A stretch of DNA of 64,000 nucleotides, taken from Fictibacillus sp. BK138. Its GTDB lineage: Bacteria > Bacillota > Bacilli > Bacillales > Fictibacillaceae. The DNA lies in assembly GCF_004216955.1 (NCBI RefSeq), contig NZ_SGXL01000001.1, forward strand, positions 1,887,413 through 1,951,412, written 5' to 3'. Of the stretch, positions 46,543-57,716 are shown one piece after another. How positions within the stretch are numbered: the first letter of the stretch is position 1; each line of letters begins with the position of its first letter. The position numbers and the translations under genes are program-made. Under the pieces are notes generated by a model that was not told the origin of the DNA, made no database searches, and saw nothing but the letters and a program-made list of their open reading frames with translations.

Positions 46543-48402
46543 CTACATGACCCGTTTGAACATTTTCTCGAGTTCATAAGTTGATAGATGGATGGTTATC
46601 GGTCTCCCATGCGGGCAAGTATAAGGATCTTCAGATTTTCGTAATGTCTCCAGTAAAGCAAATATTTCATCGTTTCTTAAATGATGGTTTGCTTTTATCG
46701 ATCCTTTACAAGACATCATGATGGCAGCTTCTTCTCTTAATTTTTCGATATCAATCTTTCTATGATCTAGTACCTGCTGAATGATATCCATGATGGTTTC
46801 CTTTTCATATCCTTTTGGAAACCATTGCGGATGTTCTCTAACAATAAAGGTATTTTGTCCAAATGGCTCTAGAAACAGCCCCACTTGGTTTAAAAAATCC
46901 AGATGATCACTAATAAATGCAGCTTCGTGTGTTGCGTATTCAAATGTGTAAGGAACCGTTAACAGCTGTAATTCCCGTTCAACCATGCCTACTTTTTTCC
47001 TGAAATATTCATACTTAATTCTTTCTTGTGCAGCGTGCTGATCGATTAAATATAAACCATTTTCATTCTGTGCAAGTATATATGTCCCGTGCATCTGGCC
47101 GATTGGATAAAGAACAGGTATCTTCTCCTGGTCAGATCCTGTTTTTTCGGTGCTTTCTTCTATGTCTTCAACAACTGTTTCAGTGTACTTATTCTTTGTT
47201 TCTAACAATGAATCCATCATTTCGTTTACTTGAACCGCTTCCTGAATACCTGCATGAGAATTTGAAGGAATAGAAGTTTCAAGATGCACACGTTCAGGTA
47301 CTTGATAAGGCTCGATTTCTTGTTTCTTTTGAGCGTATTCAAATGAAAAAGCAGACTGCATATCTGTTTCTTTTTGCCTCTGTTCTTTCTTCTGAATATT
47401 AACTTCTGGGATGAGCTGAACAGCTTTTATTACTTTTCTTAATTCGTTTTCGACTAATTGGACGAGTTCTGTTTCTTTACTAAGCCTTGCTTCATGTTTT
47501 GAAGGATGTACGTTTACATCGATAATTGTCGGATCCATCCTTACGGAAAGAACAGCAATCGGAAATCGTCCAATCGGTAAAAAGGTATGATAGGCATTTT
47601 GGATCGCTTTTGAAAGTGCATAGTTCTTAATGTATCTGCCGTTCATAAACAGTGAAATATATTGTCTCGATGCTCTGTTCATCTCGGGTTTGGCTATATA
47701 GCCTGTTACTTCATAATCAAGAGATGTAAATGAGACCGGCAGCATATTCTTTGCTGTCTGAATACCATAAACAGCTGCAATAATCTGCTGCACGTTTCCG
47801 TTACCCGATGTATGAAGCAATTCTTTTCCGTTATGTTTTAACCGAAAAGAAACATCTGGGTTTGCCAATGCAAGCCTGTTGACTAGATCAGTGATCGTCC
47901 CTAGTTCCGTTTGAATGGTCTTTACATGTTTTAGACGAGCAGGTGTATTATAAAACAGGTTACGCACTGTCATGTCAGTACCTTTTCTGCTATTCGTTTG
48001 CTGCTGTTTTTTAATTTTACCGTTTTCGATAAACAGATAAGTACCAGGACCATCACCTGTAGAAGATTTTAACTCGACTTGAGAGACGGAAGAGATACTT
48101 GGCAGCGCTTCTCCGCGAAAACCCATCGTACGAATCTGGATAAGGTCATGTTCACTCTTAATCTTGCTAGTAGCATGACGATTAAAAGCAAGGACACAGT
48201 CTTCAGCCTCAATACCGTCTCCATTATCAAGCACACGAATGAGTGACAAGCCGCCTTCTTCTACTTCAATCTCGATTCTAGAAGCATTTGCATCAATTGA
48301 ATTCTCAACAAGTTCTTTTACAACAGAGGCTGGGCGTTCTACTACTTCTCCAGCTGCAATCTTGTTCGATAAATGCTCATCAAGCTGTACGATTTTGCCC
48401 AT
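46543..48402 (-). CDS. mutL: DNA mismatch repair protein MutL
   Basis: A 619-residue GHKL ATPase: [20 protein letters not shown] and [13 protein letters not shown] at the N-terminus. The C-terminal domain has the metal-binding endonuclease motif [12 protein letters not shown] and a CPHGRPI site near the end, as expected in bacteria without MutH. AAGGAGG precedes the ATG. Operon mutS-mutL-miaA-hfq. Confidence 0.96.
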   Translation of the reverse strand: MGKIVQLDEHLSNKIAAGEVVERPASVVKELVENSIDANASRIEIEVEEGGLSLIRVLDNGDGIEAEDCVLAFNRHATSKIKSEHDLIQIRTMGFRGEALPSISSVSQVELKSSTGDGPGTYLFIENGKIKKQQQTNSRKGTDMTVRNLFYNTPARLKHVKTIQTELGTITDLVNRLALANPDVSFRLKHNGKELLHTSGNGNVQQIIAAVYGIQTAKNMLPVSFTSLDYEVTGYIAKPEMNRASRQYISLFMNGRYIKNYALSKAIQNAYHTFLPIGRFPIAVLSVRMDPTIIDVNVHPSKHEARLSKETELVQLVENELRKVIKAVQLIPEVNIQKKEQRQKETDMQSAFSFEYAQKKQEIEPYQVPERVHLETSIPSNSHAGIQEAVQVNEMMDSLLETKNKYTETVVEDIEESTEKTGSDQEKIPVLYPIGQMHGTYILAQNENGLYLIDQHAAQERIKYEYFRKKVGMVERELQLLTVPYTFEYATHEAAFISDHLDFLNQVGLFLEPFGQNTFIVREHPQWFPKGYEKETIMDIIQQVLDHRKIDIEKLREEAAIMMSCKGSIKANHHLRNDEIFALLETLRKSEDPYTCPHGRPITIHLSTYELEKMFKRVM

Positions 48403-48419
48403 CTTTATTAGCCTCCTTC

Positions 48420-51011
48420 TTATTTCAGTTTGGTCTGCAGTTTATATAAAGCATTCATCGCCTCAAGAGGTGTCATTTCGAGGACATTCAATGCTTTTAA
48501 GTCTTTTAAAACATCAGTTTCTTTTGAATCTCTTCTTCGGGAAACAGTGCTTTTTTCAGCAAACAAACTTAACTGGCTCTCCTGTACTTCTTCTTTTGTT
48601 GCCGATACTTCCTGGATAGGGAGTGCTTCATTCTTCTCTTGTTTTTCATAAGTCTGCAGGATGGTTTTCGCTCTTTGTATAACATCCTGAGGAAGATCTG
48701 CTAATTCTGCTACTTGAATCCCGAAACTTTTATCAGCTTGTCCATCGATTACTTTATGCAAAAATACGAGACTTCCATTTTCCTCAACAGCACTTACAAA
48801 AACATTTTTTAAGGATGGAAGCGAATTTTCAAGAACAGTCAGCTCATGATAATGGGTGGAAAAGAGCGTCTTCGCTTGAATTCTTTCATGGATAAATTCA
48901 ATTATTGACTGTGCGAGTGCCATCCCGTCATAAGTTGAAGTTCCACGTCCGATTTCATCAAGAAGAATCAAACTATTTTCTGTTGCACTTGTAAGAGCAA
49001 AGTTCGTTTCAAGCATTTCCACCATAAACGTACTTTGTCCGCCTACTAAATCATCAGCTGCACCAATGCGTGTAAAAATTTGGTCAAACATCGGCAGTTC
49101 AGCTTGTTCTGCAGGTACAAAACAACCAACTTGCATCATTATGGCCGTTAAGGCAAGCTGGCGCATATACGTACTTTTACCTGCCATGTTAGGTCCGGTG
49201 ATCAAAAGCATATTTCTTTCATTATTTAAGAAAATATCATTTGGAACATATTCTTGTGCATCCATTACTTTTTCTACAACGGGGTGACGGCCACCAACAA
49301 TGTTTACTTTTCCATCTTCTGAAACGGAGGGTCTTACATAACGGTACTGTTCACTGATCGCAGCAAACGATTGGATGACGTCAAGTTCCGAAATCGCAGA
49401 AGCAAGCTGCTGAAGCCCAGGAATATATTGCTTTACATATTCTCTAACTTCTAAGAATAAAGTGTACTCAAGACCTGAAATTTTTTCTTCAGCTTCTAAA
49501 ATAATACGTTCTTTTTCTTTAAGTTCAGGAGTTACATACCGTTCTGCGTTCGCCAGAGTCTGTTTTCTTTCATATCGTTCAAGTGGCACCATCGATAAGT
49601 TAGATTTCGTAACTTCGATATAATAGCCGAATATTTTATTGAATCCTATTTTTAAAGATTTAATTCCGGTCTCTGTTTTTTCTTGCTGTTCTAGTGCAGC
49701 GATCCAAGCTTTTCCGTTCATGCTCGCATCTTTATATTCATCAAGCTTTGAATTATACCCTTTTTTAATGATTCCGCCTTCTTTAATTTGAACGGGAGCT
49801 TCATCATGTATAGCTGAATCCAAATAGTGAGCCAGCTCATTGTGATCCTTCATCTTTTCATGAATTTCTGATGCATACTCACCTGGAATCTGACTTATCT
49901 TTTCTTTTAGAACAGGAACGCTTAACAATGATCTTTTTAACTGGACTAAATCTCTTGGACTAGCATTCCCATAAGAGATTTTAGCGATCAGCCGTTCCAT
50001 GTCATATACAGATTTCAGCTGTTCTTTCATTTCTTCACGAATAAAAAATTCATTAATGAGCTCTTCAACCAGTTGTAACCGTTTCTCGATGGTCTTCTTT
50101 ACGAAAAGCGGTTCTTCTACCCATTGTTTAAGTTTTCTGGCACCCATTGCCGTCATAGTAGAATCCAACAACCAAAGGAGCGAACCTTTTTTGCCTTTTG
50201 CACGAATGGACTCAGTGAGCTCCAGATTACGTTTTGAAAAAGCGTCAAGCTTCATTCGCAGGTCATTCTGCTGAAATTCAACCGGCATAAGATGCTGAAA
50301 GGAGCGCTTCTGTGTATAGTTTAAGTAATGAAACAGTCTCCCAGCTGCTTTTAATAAGGAAAGATGCGAAATATCTCCTGTGAGGTGCTGAAATCTTTCA
50401 TCGACGGTATTTTCTTGTTGAACGGAAACCGAAGCCTGTCCGTTGAGAGACATCTTTTCATTCCACTCAGCATGTAACTCTGCATCTCCAACGATTTCTT
50501 TAACACCTTGGCTTAAGAGCAATTGGATGAATGACAGCTGATTACCGCTATATGTATATCCTTTTAATTCTCCAGTAGATAAGTCACAAAGAATATAAGC
50601 AAATAACTCTTTCTCTCTTTCAATTGAAACGAGATAATTATTTTCTCTGTCTTGTAATAAATGATCATCAATAACAGTTCCTGGCGTAATGATCTGAACA
50701 ACTTCCCGCTTCACAACCCCTACTGCCTGCTTCGGGTCTTCTACTTGTTCACAGATGGCTACTTTATAGCCATTTTCAACCAGTGTTTTTATATAACCTG
50801 CAGAAGAATGATAAGGTACTCCACACATTGGTATGCGATCCTGGCTGCCCCCATCTCTGCTCGTTAATGTTATCTCTAAGATTTGTGCTGCCTGAACAGC
50901 ATCTTCAAAAAACATTTCATAAAAATCGCCTAAACGAAAAAATAAAAAGGCATCTTGATGAGCTGCCTTAATAGATAAGTATTGTTGTATCATCGGAGTA
51001 TATTGCGACAT
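48420..51011 (-). CDS. mutS: DNA mismatch repair protein MutS
   Basis: An 863-residue mismatch-recognition ATPase. The mismatch wedge is in [12 protein letters not shown] near residue 37; the ATPase has [27 protein letters not shown] and STHYHELT. I chose ATG 51011 ([11 protein letters not shown]) with AAAGGTG upstream; the ATG at 51029 lies in that leader. Confidence 0.96.
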   Translation of the reverse strand: MSQYTPMIQQYLSIKAAHQDAFLFFRLGDFYEMFFEDAVQAAQILEITLTSRDGGSQDRIPMCGVPYHSSAGYIKTLVENGYKVAICEQVEDPKQAVGVVKREVVQIITPGTVIDDHLLQDRENNYLVSIEREKELFAYILCDLSTGELKGYTYSGNQLSFIQLLLSQGVKEIVGDAELHAEWNEKMSLNGQASVSVQQENTVDERFQHLTGDISHLSLLKAAGRLFHYLNYTQKRSFQHLMPVEFQQNDLRMKLDAFSKRNLELTESIRAKGKKGSLLWLLDSTMTAMGARKLKQWVEEPLFVKKTIEKRLQLVEELINEFFIREEMKEQLKSVYDMERLIAKISYGNASPRDLVQLKRSLLSVPVLKEKISQIPGEYASEIHEKMKDHNELAHYLDSAIHDEAPVQIKEGGIIKKGYNSKLDEYKDASMNGKAWIAALEQQEKTETGIKSLKIGFNKIFGYYIEVTKSNLSMVPLERYERKQTLANAERYVTPELKEKERIILEAEEKISGLEYTLFLEVREYVKQYIPGLQQLASAISELDVIQSFAAISEQYRYVRPSVSEDGKVNIVGGRHPVVEKVMDAQEYVPNDIFLNNERNMLLITGPNMAGKSTYMRQLALTAIMMQVGCFVPAEQAELPMFDQIFTRIGAADDLVGGQSTFMVEMLETNFALTSATENSLILLDEIGRGTSTYDGMALAQSIIEFIHERIQAKTLFSTHYHELTVLENSLPSLKNVFVSAVEENGSLVFLHKVIDGQADKSFGIQVAELADLPQDVIQRAKTILQTYEKQEKNEALPIQEVSATKEEVQESQLSLFAEKSTVSRRRDSKETDVLKDLKALNVLEMTPLEAMNALYKLQTKLK

Positions 51012-51087
51012 AATTTCACCTTTTTTCATAACGTTTCGATGTTGCTATTATATCATAACTACTCATTTCTTTTCGTTTTCTCTGCAT

Positions 51088-51117
51088 GAAAAAAAGCGGG
51101 AAGAATTCTCCCCGCTT
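51088..51117 (-). terminator. Terminator after cotE
   Basis: AAGCGGGGAGAA and TTCTTCCCGCTT pair, with a T-run on the minus strand. Confidence 0.85.
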
Positions 51118-51121
51118 CTGA

Positions 51122-51694
51122 TTATTCTTCTAAATCGCCGATCAGAAAATTAGGATCAAGATCTTCGAAGTTTTCATCATCAACATCATATTCCCAATCT
51201 CTTGTATTCTCATCGTCAAATCCATCCGGATTCACGTAAACGCATACCTTTGTCTCACCTATAATTTCACAAACAAACTCTCTTTCTACTTGAACAATGA
51301 CTTTATTGCCGTTTGGAGAAATGGTTGCTTCCAGCGTATTTGGTTCCTGCAGTGCACGGCAAGTTACTTCATACTGGTTCCCTAGAGCGTGTTTATCTCT
51401 TACACTCAAATCCACTTTATCATTAAAATGAATGGTTTCAGTAACCACTTCTGTTCTAGTATTATCATTGTATGAGTACCAAACGTTAATATCATAGCTT
51501 CCTTCGACTTCTACACATTCACCGTTTCTCTTGGGCTTATAAGCATGATTAATGATCCAGCATCCTAAAATACTGCTGGGACGATGGGCTGGTGCAATCG
51601 TATGAGTCGCCTGAGAAAACTTTCTGCCCTTCCCACACACCGCTTTTGTGATGATCTCTCTGTAAGTCAACTCTTGATCAACGTGTCTAGCCAT
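51122..51694 (-). CDS. cotE: Spore outer coat morphogenetic protein CotE
   Basis: A 190-residue protein: YREIITKAVCGKGRKFSQAT, RPSSILGCWIINHAYKP and an acidic tail (DDENFEDLDPNFLIGDLEE). CotE assembles the outer spore coat in the mother cell. AGGAGGG precedes ATG 51694. A weak sigma-E-like -10 (CATAAAAT) is visible about 40 bases upstream. Confidence 0.94.
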   Translation of the reverse strand: MARHVDQELTYREIITKAVCGKGRKFSQATHTIAPAHRPSSILGCWIINHAYKPKRNGECVEVEGSYDINVWYSYNDNTRTEVVTETIHFNDKVDLSVRDKHALGNQYEVTCRALQEPNTLEATISPNGNKVIVQVEREFVCEIIGETKVCVYVNPDGFDDENTRDWEYDVDDENFEDLDPNFLIGDLEE

Positions 51695-51879
51695 TCATGA
51701 ATCCCTCCTATTTCCGCTCTCCATACATTTTATGCAGGGCAAATGCCTATTGTGCTTATTAATAAAAAAATCAACAATTAGTCTATTTATATGGGCATTC
51801 TTAGCACATTGTTCTAAAAAATTTTTTTGATGTACGGTACGTGAAATTATGTAAAATGCTCTGTTTTGCCGAATAGTTT
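51695..51879. other. cotE upstream region
   Basis: No gene is seen. On the minus strand CATAAAAT with CAATA about 13 bp before it could be the sigma-E promoter of cotE; this is a weak match. Together with the repeat array and ricA terminator it makes a 400-bp gap. Confidence 0.35.
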
Positions 51880-51999
51880 ATAAAACTTTTTGAAGGATCT
51901 TAAATAAATTTGTGGGACCATAAATCTTTTTAAAGGCCCATAAATGTTGTGGAAGGATCATAAAATACTCTAAAGGACCCTAAAGCCTGATTAATGGTC
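51880..51999. repeat. Six-unit degenerate array with exact 20-bp period
   Basis: Units begin at 51880, 51900, 51920, 51940, 51960 and 51980. Examples are ATAAAACTTTTTGAAGGATC, ATAAATCTTTTTAAAGGCCC and ATAAATGTTGTGGAAGGATC. The consensus is ATAAA at positions 1-5, a variable T-rich middle and AAGGA(T/C)C at 14-20. The period is exact across all six units although middles differ. No coding frame crosses it. Confidence 0.85.
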
Positions 52000-52047
52000 T
52001 TTCTCCTATTTTTTAGCGTCTCCTTCTAGCAATATTATGTGGAACAA

Positions 52048-52080
52048 CAAAAAACACGATGCTCTAATAGAACATCGTGC
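52048..52080 (-). terminator. Terminator after ricA
   Basis: CACGATG and CATCGTG pair with added inner pairs, then a T-run on the minus strand. Confidence 0.82.
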
Positions 52081-52095
52081 CTTAAAAATGATAGA

Positions 52096-52530
52096 TTAGT
52101 GGCAGCCGCAGCCACCAGGTGAACATCCTTCTTGAGAACCTGTTGTTCCTTTAAGAAGATCTCCGCCAGTCGATTCGATAATCTCATCTGTTACTTTGTT
52201 TGAGATAGTATGTGAGACCATTTGCAGAATATCATTCACATCATTTTGTGATTGTTTAAACTCCTGAACAACAGGGATGCTGTCTAATTCAGCCATAAGC
52301 GCGTCGATCTTTTCTTCTACTTCTCTTGAAGCTTCATGCTTTTGATAATGCTGAAGATTAACAGCTTGCTTTTGCAAGTTCTTAATTTGCCCCATCAATT
52401 TTGCAACGTTTGCATTCGTGTTGATTTGAGCTTCAGCTTTCTTGAAGAAATCCACTTCTTCAGTTGTCGCGATCATTTTTGCAAGTTCTTTTGCTTTTCC
52501 TAAAATTTCTTCTTTCGTATAAGTTGTCAT
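52096..52530 (-). CDS. ricA: RicA (YmcA), RicAFT complex subunit
   Basis: A 144-residue helical protein ([20 protein letters not shown], then long helices) ending in a Cys/Gly tail GCSPGGCGCH. RicA, RicF and RicT form an iron-sulfur complex that aids RNase Y cleavage and sporulation/biofilm phosphorelay. The tail cysteines probably bind the cluster. ATG 52530 overlaps the miaB stop codon by one base. Confidence 0.9.
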   Translation of the reverse strand: MTTYTKEEILGKAKELAKMIATTEEVDFFKKAEAQINTNANVAKLMGQIKNLQKQAVNLQHYQKHEASREVEEKIDALMAELDSIPVVQEFKQSQNDVNDILQMVSHTISNKVTDEIIESTGGDLLKGTTGSQEGCSPGGCGCH

Positions 52531-54044
52531 TAGCTTACCACCTCTGATTTTTCTACAACCAATTCTCCGCCAAGGTTCCATGTTTTAGCGTCAGTAATCT
52601 TAACCTTTACAATTTCACCGATCAAGTGTTTAGGAGCTTTAAAGTTAACTACTTTATTCGAACCAGTGTGACCAGTCAGCACATCAGGATTCTTTTTGCT
52701 TTCTCCTTCAACGAGCACTTCTACAACTTTTCCAATGTAAGCCTGGTTTTTGCGAAGCGAAATATCATTTAAAACGCTGTTCAAGCGCTGAAGGCGCTCA
52801 CGTTTAACCTCCATTGGCACATTGTCTTTCATCTTTGCAGCAGGAGTACCTTCTCGAGGTGAATAAATAAACGTATATGCAGCATCGTACTCTACTTCTT
52901 TTACAAGGGAGATCGTTTCTTCAAACTGCTCATCTGTTTCATTAGGAAATCCAACAATAATATCTGTCGTTAATGCTGCATTTGGAACGGCAACCTTTAT
53001 CTTATTGACAAGTTCCATATAGTGCTCACGTGTATATTTTCGAGCCATTAATTTTAAGATATCACTATTGCCGTGCTGAACAGGAAGATGGATGTGTTCG
53101 ACGATATTACCACCCTTTGCAAGCACTTCGATCAAGCGGTCATCAAAATCACGGGGATGACTCGTCGTAAAACGCAGTCTTGGGATATCAATCTTACGGA
53201 TCTCATCCATTAGATCTCCAAGACCGTAGTCTAAGTCTTCGAAATCTTTTCCGTAAGCATTTACATTTTGACCTAGCAATGTAACTTCCTTATATCCTTC
53301 TCTTGCCAACTGTCTGACTTCCTCGATAATATCCTGCGGATGTCTGCTGCGTTCTTTTCCTCGTGTATATGGAACAATACAATACGTACAGAACTTGTCA
53401 CATCCGTACATAATGTTGACCCACCCTTTTACATTACCCTTGCGTTTTCTAGGAAGGTTCTCAACGATGTCACCTTCTTTAGACCAAACCTCTACGATCA
53501 TCTCTTTTGAAAATAGTGCATTTTCAATGATTTGGGGCAATCGGTGAATATTATGAGTACCAAAGATCATGTCTACTTGAGGATAAGTTGATAGTATTCG
53601 GTTTACAACAGATTCTTCCTGAGACATACATCCACAGACACCTAAAAGCAAGTTTGGATTGTTTGCTTTTGTATGTTTCAAATGTCCAAGTTCACCGAAA
53701 ACTTTATTTTCAGCATTTTCACGGATCGCACATGTATTTAATAAAATAACATCTGCATCTTCTGAAGTGTCTGTGACGTCATAACCCATCTCATTGAGTA
53801 TACCCGCCATAACCTCTGTATCATGTTCATTCATCTGGCATCCATAAGTACGAATATAAAACTTCTTCCCAACACCTATATTTTTTAAATTCTCAGGAAT
53901 TGTGAAATCCTTTAGAATTTGTGTCTGCTCTTTACCGCGCTTTTTTGCGTCTTTTAAAGAAGGCGGAGTATAAGTGGTTTGAAAATATTGTGAGTAGTCT
54001 CTATTCTTTTCTCTATTCCTTGTTTTATTGTCTTTCGTATCCAA
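52530..54044 (-). CDS. miaB: tRNA-2-methylthio-N6-isopentenyladenosine synthase
   Basis: A 504-residue radical-SAM methylthiotransferase. The N-terminal cluster cysteines begin at [21 protein letters not shown] and GVCGCMSQ; the radical-SAM motif is [17 protein letters not shown]; a TRAM domain ends the protein. It completes the MiaA-begun modification. I prefer TTG 54044 ([10 protein letters not shown]), ten bases after AGGAG; the start at 54119 adds a basic leader. Confidence 0.92.
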   Translation of the reverse strand: MDTKDNKTRNREKNRDYSQYFQTTYTPPSLKDAKKRGKEQTQILKDFTIPENLKNIGVGKKFYIRTYGCQMNEHDTEVMAGILNEMGYDVTDTSEDADVILLNTCAIRENAENKVFGELGHLKHTKANNPNLLLGVCGCMSQEESVVNRILSTYPQVDMIFGTHNIHRLPQIIENALFSKEMIVEVWSKEGDIVENLPRKRKGNVKGWVNIMYGCDKFCTYCIVPYTRGKERSRHPQDIIEEVRQLAREGYKEVTLLGQNVNAYGKDFEDLDYGLGDLMDEIRKIDIPRLRFTTSHPRDFDDRLIEVLAKGGNIVEHIHLPVQHGNSDILKLMARKYTREHYMELVNKIKVAVPNAALTTDIIVGFPNETDEQFEETISLVKEVEYDAAYTFIYSPREGTPAAKMKDNVPMEVKRERLQRLNSVLNDISLRKNQAYIGKVVEVLVEGESKKNPDVLTGHTGSNKVVNFKAPKHLIGEIVKVKITDAKTWNLGGELVVEKSEVVS

Positions 54045-54204
54045 GACATTTTCACTCCTAACTGCCTTTGCTGCATATTGCTGCTTATATCTTCTCAAAC
54101 ATATATCTAACTGTAACATTATATCAAATAATTGGTTTTATTAAAACGTGAAATCCCACTTGTTTACATAAAGTTATTATGGTAATCCGAATCTTTGGTG
54201 CAAA

Positions 54205-54234
54205 CAAAAAAGAAGGATTTCTCCTTCTTTTTGC
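54205..54234 (-). terminator. Terminator after kbl
   Basis: AAAAGAAGGA and TCCTTCTTTT pair with runs of A and T on both sides, upstream of miaB. Confidence 0.8.
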
Positions 54235-54289
54235 ATTGTCTCTTTTAAAAAAATTGTCGCTTGAAGTTCTTTTCACTCGCCCTCATTAA

Positions 54290-54396
54290 AAAGTTGATTG
54301 GAGTGCAAGGTGTGAGACTCCTAATGGTGCATAGCACCAAGGAGGCTCACAGCACGCCCCGCAGAAAGCGAGCATCCTGGAACGGAAATCAACTAC
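54290..54396. repeat. Bacillaceae-type intergenic hairpin repeat
   Basis: About 107 bp bounded by AGTTGATT and AATCAACT. The centre forms a strong hairpin (GTGAG, CTCCT, GGTGC against GCACC, AGGAG, CTCAC). The right half GCGAGCATCCTGGAACGGAA is, to my knowledge, a stretch common to dispersed repeats in many Bacillaceae genomes. It lies between kbl and its terminator and encodes nothing credible. A half copy is at 62198-62226. Confidence 0.75.
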
Positions 54397-54434
54397 TTTC
54401 AAAAGCAACAAAGCATAATAAAACAGCTTTTACA

Positions 54435-55610
54435 TTAAATAATTCCTAGTTCTTTTCCAGCCTTTTCAAATGCGTCAAGGGCCGTTTGCAATTCCTCTTT
54501 AGTATGCTGTGCGGTTACGATTGTTCTAACGCGTGCCTTCCCTTTTGCAACGGTAGGGAATGCGATACCTTGAGCGAATACACCATACTTTAACAATGTA
54601 TCTGAAAGCTTATGCGCAAAAGCATCATCACCTACCAGAACAGGAGTAATTGGCGTTTCACTTACACCAGTATTGAATCCTAGTTCTTTAAGACCGGCTT
54701 TAAAGAATTTCGTATTTTCCCATAAACGTTCCATGTGTTCAGGCTCTTCTTCTAAAACATCAATAGCAGCAGAACTTGCCGCGATAACTGCAGGCGGATG
54801 AGATGTACTAAAAAGGAAAGGACGTCCTTTATGGATCAGGTAATCTCTGAGTGTTTGAGTACTTGCAATATAACCACCAAGAACACCAATCGCTTTGCTT
54901 AATGTACCAACTTGAATGTGTACACGGCCATTTAGATTAAAGTGATCGATCGTCCCGCGTCCGTTGGTTCCTAACACACCGCTAGCATGTGCATCGTCAA
55001 CCATTACTAGTGCATCATACTTTTCAGCAAGTTCTACGATTCCAGGGAGTGGTGCGATATTGCCATCCATTGAGAATACGCCGTCTGTCACAACGATTCT
55101 TTTTCTATAATCCTGTGTTTCTTTTAATGCAGCTTCCAAATCTTCTAAATCAACATGCTTATAGATTCTTCTTTTTGCTTTTGTTAAACGGATCCCGTCT
55201 ATTATGGATGCATGGTTCAGTTCATCTGAAATAACGACATCTTGATCTGTCAGGATCGCCGAAAGGATTCCTTGATTTGTTGAAAAACCAGATTGGAATA
55301 CAAGGCATGCTTCTGTATGTTTAAATTCAGCAAGCTTTTTTTCGAATTCCTCGTGCATAGAAAGTGTACCTGCAATCGTACGAACCGACCCTGTACCTAC
55401 ACCAAACTCTTCAACTGCTTTCAATGCTGCGTCTTTCATCTTTGGATGGCTTGTTAGTCCTAAATAGTTGTTCGAAGAAAGCTGTATTACTTCTTTGCCG
55501 TTGATAACCACTTTTGATCCTTGCTCAGATTCAAGAGGAACTAGCTTTCTAAACGTTCCCTCTTCTTTCATATGGTCCAATTCTTCTTGTAAGTATTCAA
55601 AGCCTTTCAT
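54435..55610 (-). CDS. kbl: Glycine C-acetyltransferase (2-amino-3-ketobutyrate CoA ligase)
   Basis: A 391-residue PLP enzyme of the alpha-oxoamine synthase family, splitting 2-amino-3-oxobutyrate into glycine and acetyl-CoA. The PLP lysine is in [25 protein letters not shown] and [10 protein letters not shown] are conserved. It follows tdh by 17 bases: the two carry out threonine breakdown. ATG 55610 follows AAAGGGG. Confidence 0.95.
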   Translation of the reverse strand: MKGFEYLQEELDHMKEEGTFRKLVPLESEQGSKVVINGKEVIQLSSNNYLGLTSHPKMKDAALKAVEEFGVGTGSVRTIAGTLSMHEEFEKKLAEFKHTEACLVFQSGFSTNQGILSAILTDQDVVISDELNHASIIDGIRLTKAKRRIYKHVDLEDLEAALKETQDYRKRIVVTDGVFSMDGNIAPLPGIVELAEKYDALVMVDDAHASGVLGTNGRGTIDHFNLNGRVHIQVGTLSKAIGVLGGYIASTQTLRDYLIHKGRPFLFSTSHPPAVIAASSAAIDVLEEEPEHMERLWENTKFFKAGLKELGFNTGVSETPITPVLVGDDAFAHKLSDTLLKYGVFAQGIAFPTVAKGKARVRTIVTAQHTKEELQTALDAFEKAGKELGII

Positions 55611-55627
55611 CACTATCAATCCCCTTT

Positions 55628-56656
55628 CTAAGGTATTAGAACTACTTTTCCGCAATTGCCTTTTATCATTAAGTCAAAACCTTCCTCAAACTGCTCCATT
55701 GGAAGAGTGTGAGTAATGATTGTTTCAGGATGCATGCTGCCAGATTGTAGAAGTCCAGAAACCTGCTGCCATGTTTCATACATCTTCCGGCCGGTGATCC
55801 CTTGTACTGTAACGCCTTTGAAGACAACATCATTTGTTAGATCAATCTCAACAGGCTTAACAGGCAAACTTAAAATAGATACTCTGCCGCCGTTTGTAAT
55901 CATTTTAAACCCTTGATCGATAGCAGTTGGATGTCCGCTCATCTCACAGACAACATCTACACCATTCCCGTCGGTAAGCTCCATCACTTTTGCAACTGGA
56001 TCTTCATCCTTTGGATTAATAACAGTGGTAGCTCCAATCTTTTTTGCTAAATCAAGGCGGTATTCGTTAAGGTCTAGTGCTATTACCTGACTTGCTCCTG
56101 CAGCTTTAGCAACGTTAACAGCCATGATGCCTATCGGTCCGCAGCCGATGACTGCAATTGTTTTCCCTGCTACGTCTCCGGCTAGAACCGTATGAACAGC
56201 ATTTCCCATCGGTTCTTGAATAGAACCATGTTCAAATGGCATATCAGGATCATTCTTCCAGATGTTTTCTGCAGGCATCGCTACATATTCAGCAAAACAG
56301 CCGTGAGTATCAACACCAATAATCTTAGTGTTTTTACAAATATGAAACTGCCCTTTTAAACATTGTGGACAAGAATGACAAACGATATGAGTTTCTGCAG
56401 AAACATGATCTCCAACTTTAACATTTTTTACTGAGCTTCCTACTTTTTCAACTACACCTGAAAATTCATGTCCAAAAACATAAGGTGTCTTCACACGGCT
56501 TTGAGACCATTCATCCCATGTGTATATATGGACATCCGTTCCACAGATTGAAGTTGCTTTTACTTTAATCAATACTTCATCATCTTTAATTTGAGGTATA
56601 TCTACTGTTTCTAATCGAGCACCAAATCCCGCATGATGCTTAACAATCGCTTTCAT
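55628..56656 (-). CDS. tdh: L-threonine 3-dehydrogenase
   Basis: A 342-residue zinc alcohol dehydrogenase-type enzyme oxidising threonine. [19 protein letters not shown] has the catalytic zinc ligands; structural zinc cysteines are in [32 protein letters not shown] binds NAD. ATG 56656 follows GGAAGG; a GTG at 56677 is less likely. First gene of the tdh-kbl operon. Confidence 0.95.
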   Translation of the reverse strand: MKAIVKHHAGFGARLETVDIPQIKDDEVLIKVKATSICGTDVHIYTWDEWSQSRVKTPYVFGHEFSGVVEKVGSSVKNVKVGDHVSAETHIVCHSCPQCLKGQFHICKNTKIIGVDTHGCFAEYVAMPAENIWKNDPDMPFEHGSIQEPMGNAVHTVLAGDVAGKTIAVIGCGPIGIMAVNVAKAAGASQVIALDLNEYRLDLAKKIGATTVINPKDEDPVAKVMELTDGNGVDVVCEMSGHPTAIDQGFKMITNGGRVSILSLPVKPVEIDLTNDVVFKGVTVQGITGRKMYETWQQVSGLLQSGSMHPETIITHTLPMEQFEEGFDLMIKGNCGKVVLIP

Positions 56657-56812
56657 TTTTCCTTCCAAACTGAACACTCCTCACTAAACATCAAATATCA
56701 TATCCAACATCATTGTACATTTTATAAATAGTGAGGTAAAGAGCAGTGTTCTCCCCAGATGGACATACGCAGATACCAAAAAAAAATTAATAAAAAAATT
56801 TGAAATTAATAA

Positions 56813-56845
56813 AATAACCTCCCCCTAAAAATAGGAGAAGGCTAT
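56813..56845 (-). terminator. Terminator after korB
   Basis: CCTTCTCC and GGGGGAGG pair imperfectly, with TTATTTT on the minus strand. Confidence 0.6.
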
Positions 56846-56848
56846 GAA

Positions 56849-57715
56849 TTACATGAATTCTGTCATAAGCTGATTAAACTTTTCCTCTGAAAGGTTTAAA
56901 TCCATTTTAGCTAGAGCTTCTTTGCTATAGCCATGAGCAAGATCCTGGTAAGAAGGCTTTACTTTATCCTGATAGATAATCCCTTTGACAAGGCCTTTAT
57001 TCTCCATCAATGTTTGCATAGCCATCATGCGGTTTGAAGAATCATAGTTTTCAATGGAGCTTAACGGAACCAAGTGTTCTTTAAACCAGTCATATGTGTT
57101 TACCTTATTGTATGTAACGCAAGGAGAAAACACGTTGATTAAAGAGAACCCTTTGTGGTTAATACCGGCTTCAATAATAGAAGTAAGTTCCTTCAGATCT
57201 GTTGAAAAGCTTTGAGCAACAAATGTAGCACCTGCCGTTAAAGCAAGCTCCATAATGCCAATAGCTGATTCTACAGAACCTTCTGGCGTACTTTTTGTCT
57301 TAAAACCAACTTCTGAACGCGGAGACGTTTGTCCTTTCGTCAGTCCATAAATTTGGTTATCCATAACGATGTAAGTGATATCAATATTTCTTCTGATCGC
57401 ATGTACCGTGTGACCCATACCGATAGCAAATCCGTCTCCGTCACCGCCAGAAGCAATAACAGTTAAATCGCGGTTTGCCATCTTAACACCTTGTGCGATA
57501 GGCAATGAACGTCCATGTATTCCATGGAAACCATAAGACTTAATATATCCAGAGATTCGCCCGGAACAACCGATTCCAGATACAACCGCAAGATTATCTG
57601 GTTCTAAACCGACATTTGCGGCTGCCCTTTGAATAGCTGCCTGTACAGAAAAATCTCCACAACCCGGACACCAGTTAGGTTTGATACTGTTACGAAAATC
57701 TTTGAATGTAGCCAT
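56849..57715 (-). CDS. korB: 2-oxoacid:ferredoxin oxidoreductase, beta subunit
   Basis: A 288-residue ThDP subunit. WCPGCGDF and GIGCSGR give the cluster cysteines, ASGGDGDGFAIGMGH with MDNQIYGLTKGQTSP is the ThDP site. With KorA it oxidises 2-oxoglutarate or a related acid to the acyl-CoA, reducing ferredoxin. It starts one base after korA. B. subtilis lacks korAB between spoVS and tdh. Confidence 0.9.
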   Translation of the reverse strand: MATFKDFRNSIKPNWCPGCGDFSVQAAIQRAAANVGLEPDNLAVVSGIGCSGRISGYIKSYGFHGIHGRSLPIAQGVKMANRDLTVIASGGDGDGFAIGMGHTVHAIRRNIDITYIVMDNQIYGLTKGQTSPRSEVGFKTKSTPEGSVESAIGIMELALTAGATFVAQSFSTDLKELTSIIEAGINHKGFSLINVFSPCVTYNKVNTYDWFKEHLVPLSSIENYDSSNRMMAMQTLMENKGLVKGIIYQDKVKPSYQDLAHGYSKEALAKMDLNLSEEKFNQLMTEFM

Positions 57716-57716
57716 A

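Noticed and set aside
51880-51999. CRISPR array
   Set aside because: Units are 20 bp and contiguous with no conserved repeat/unique spacer structure, and there are no cas genes.
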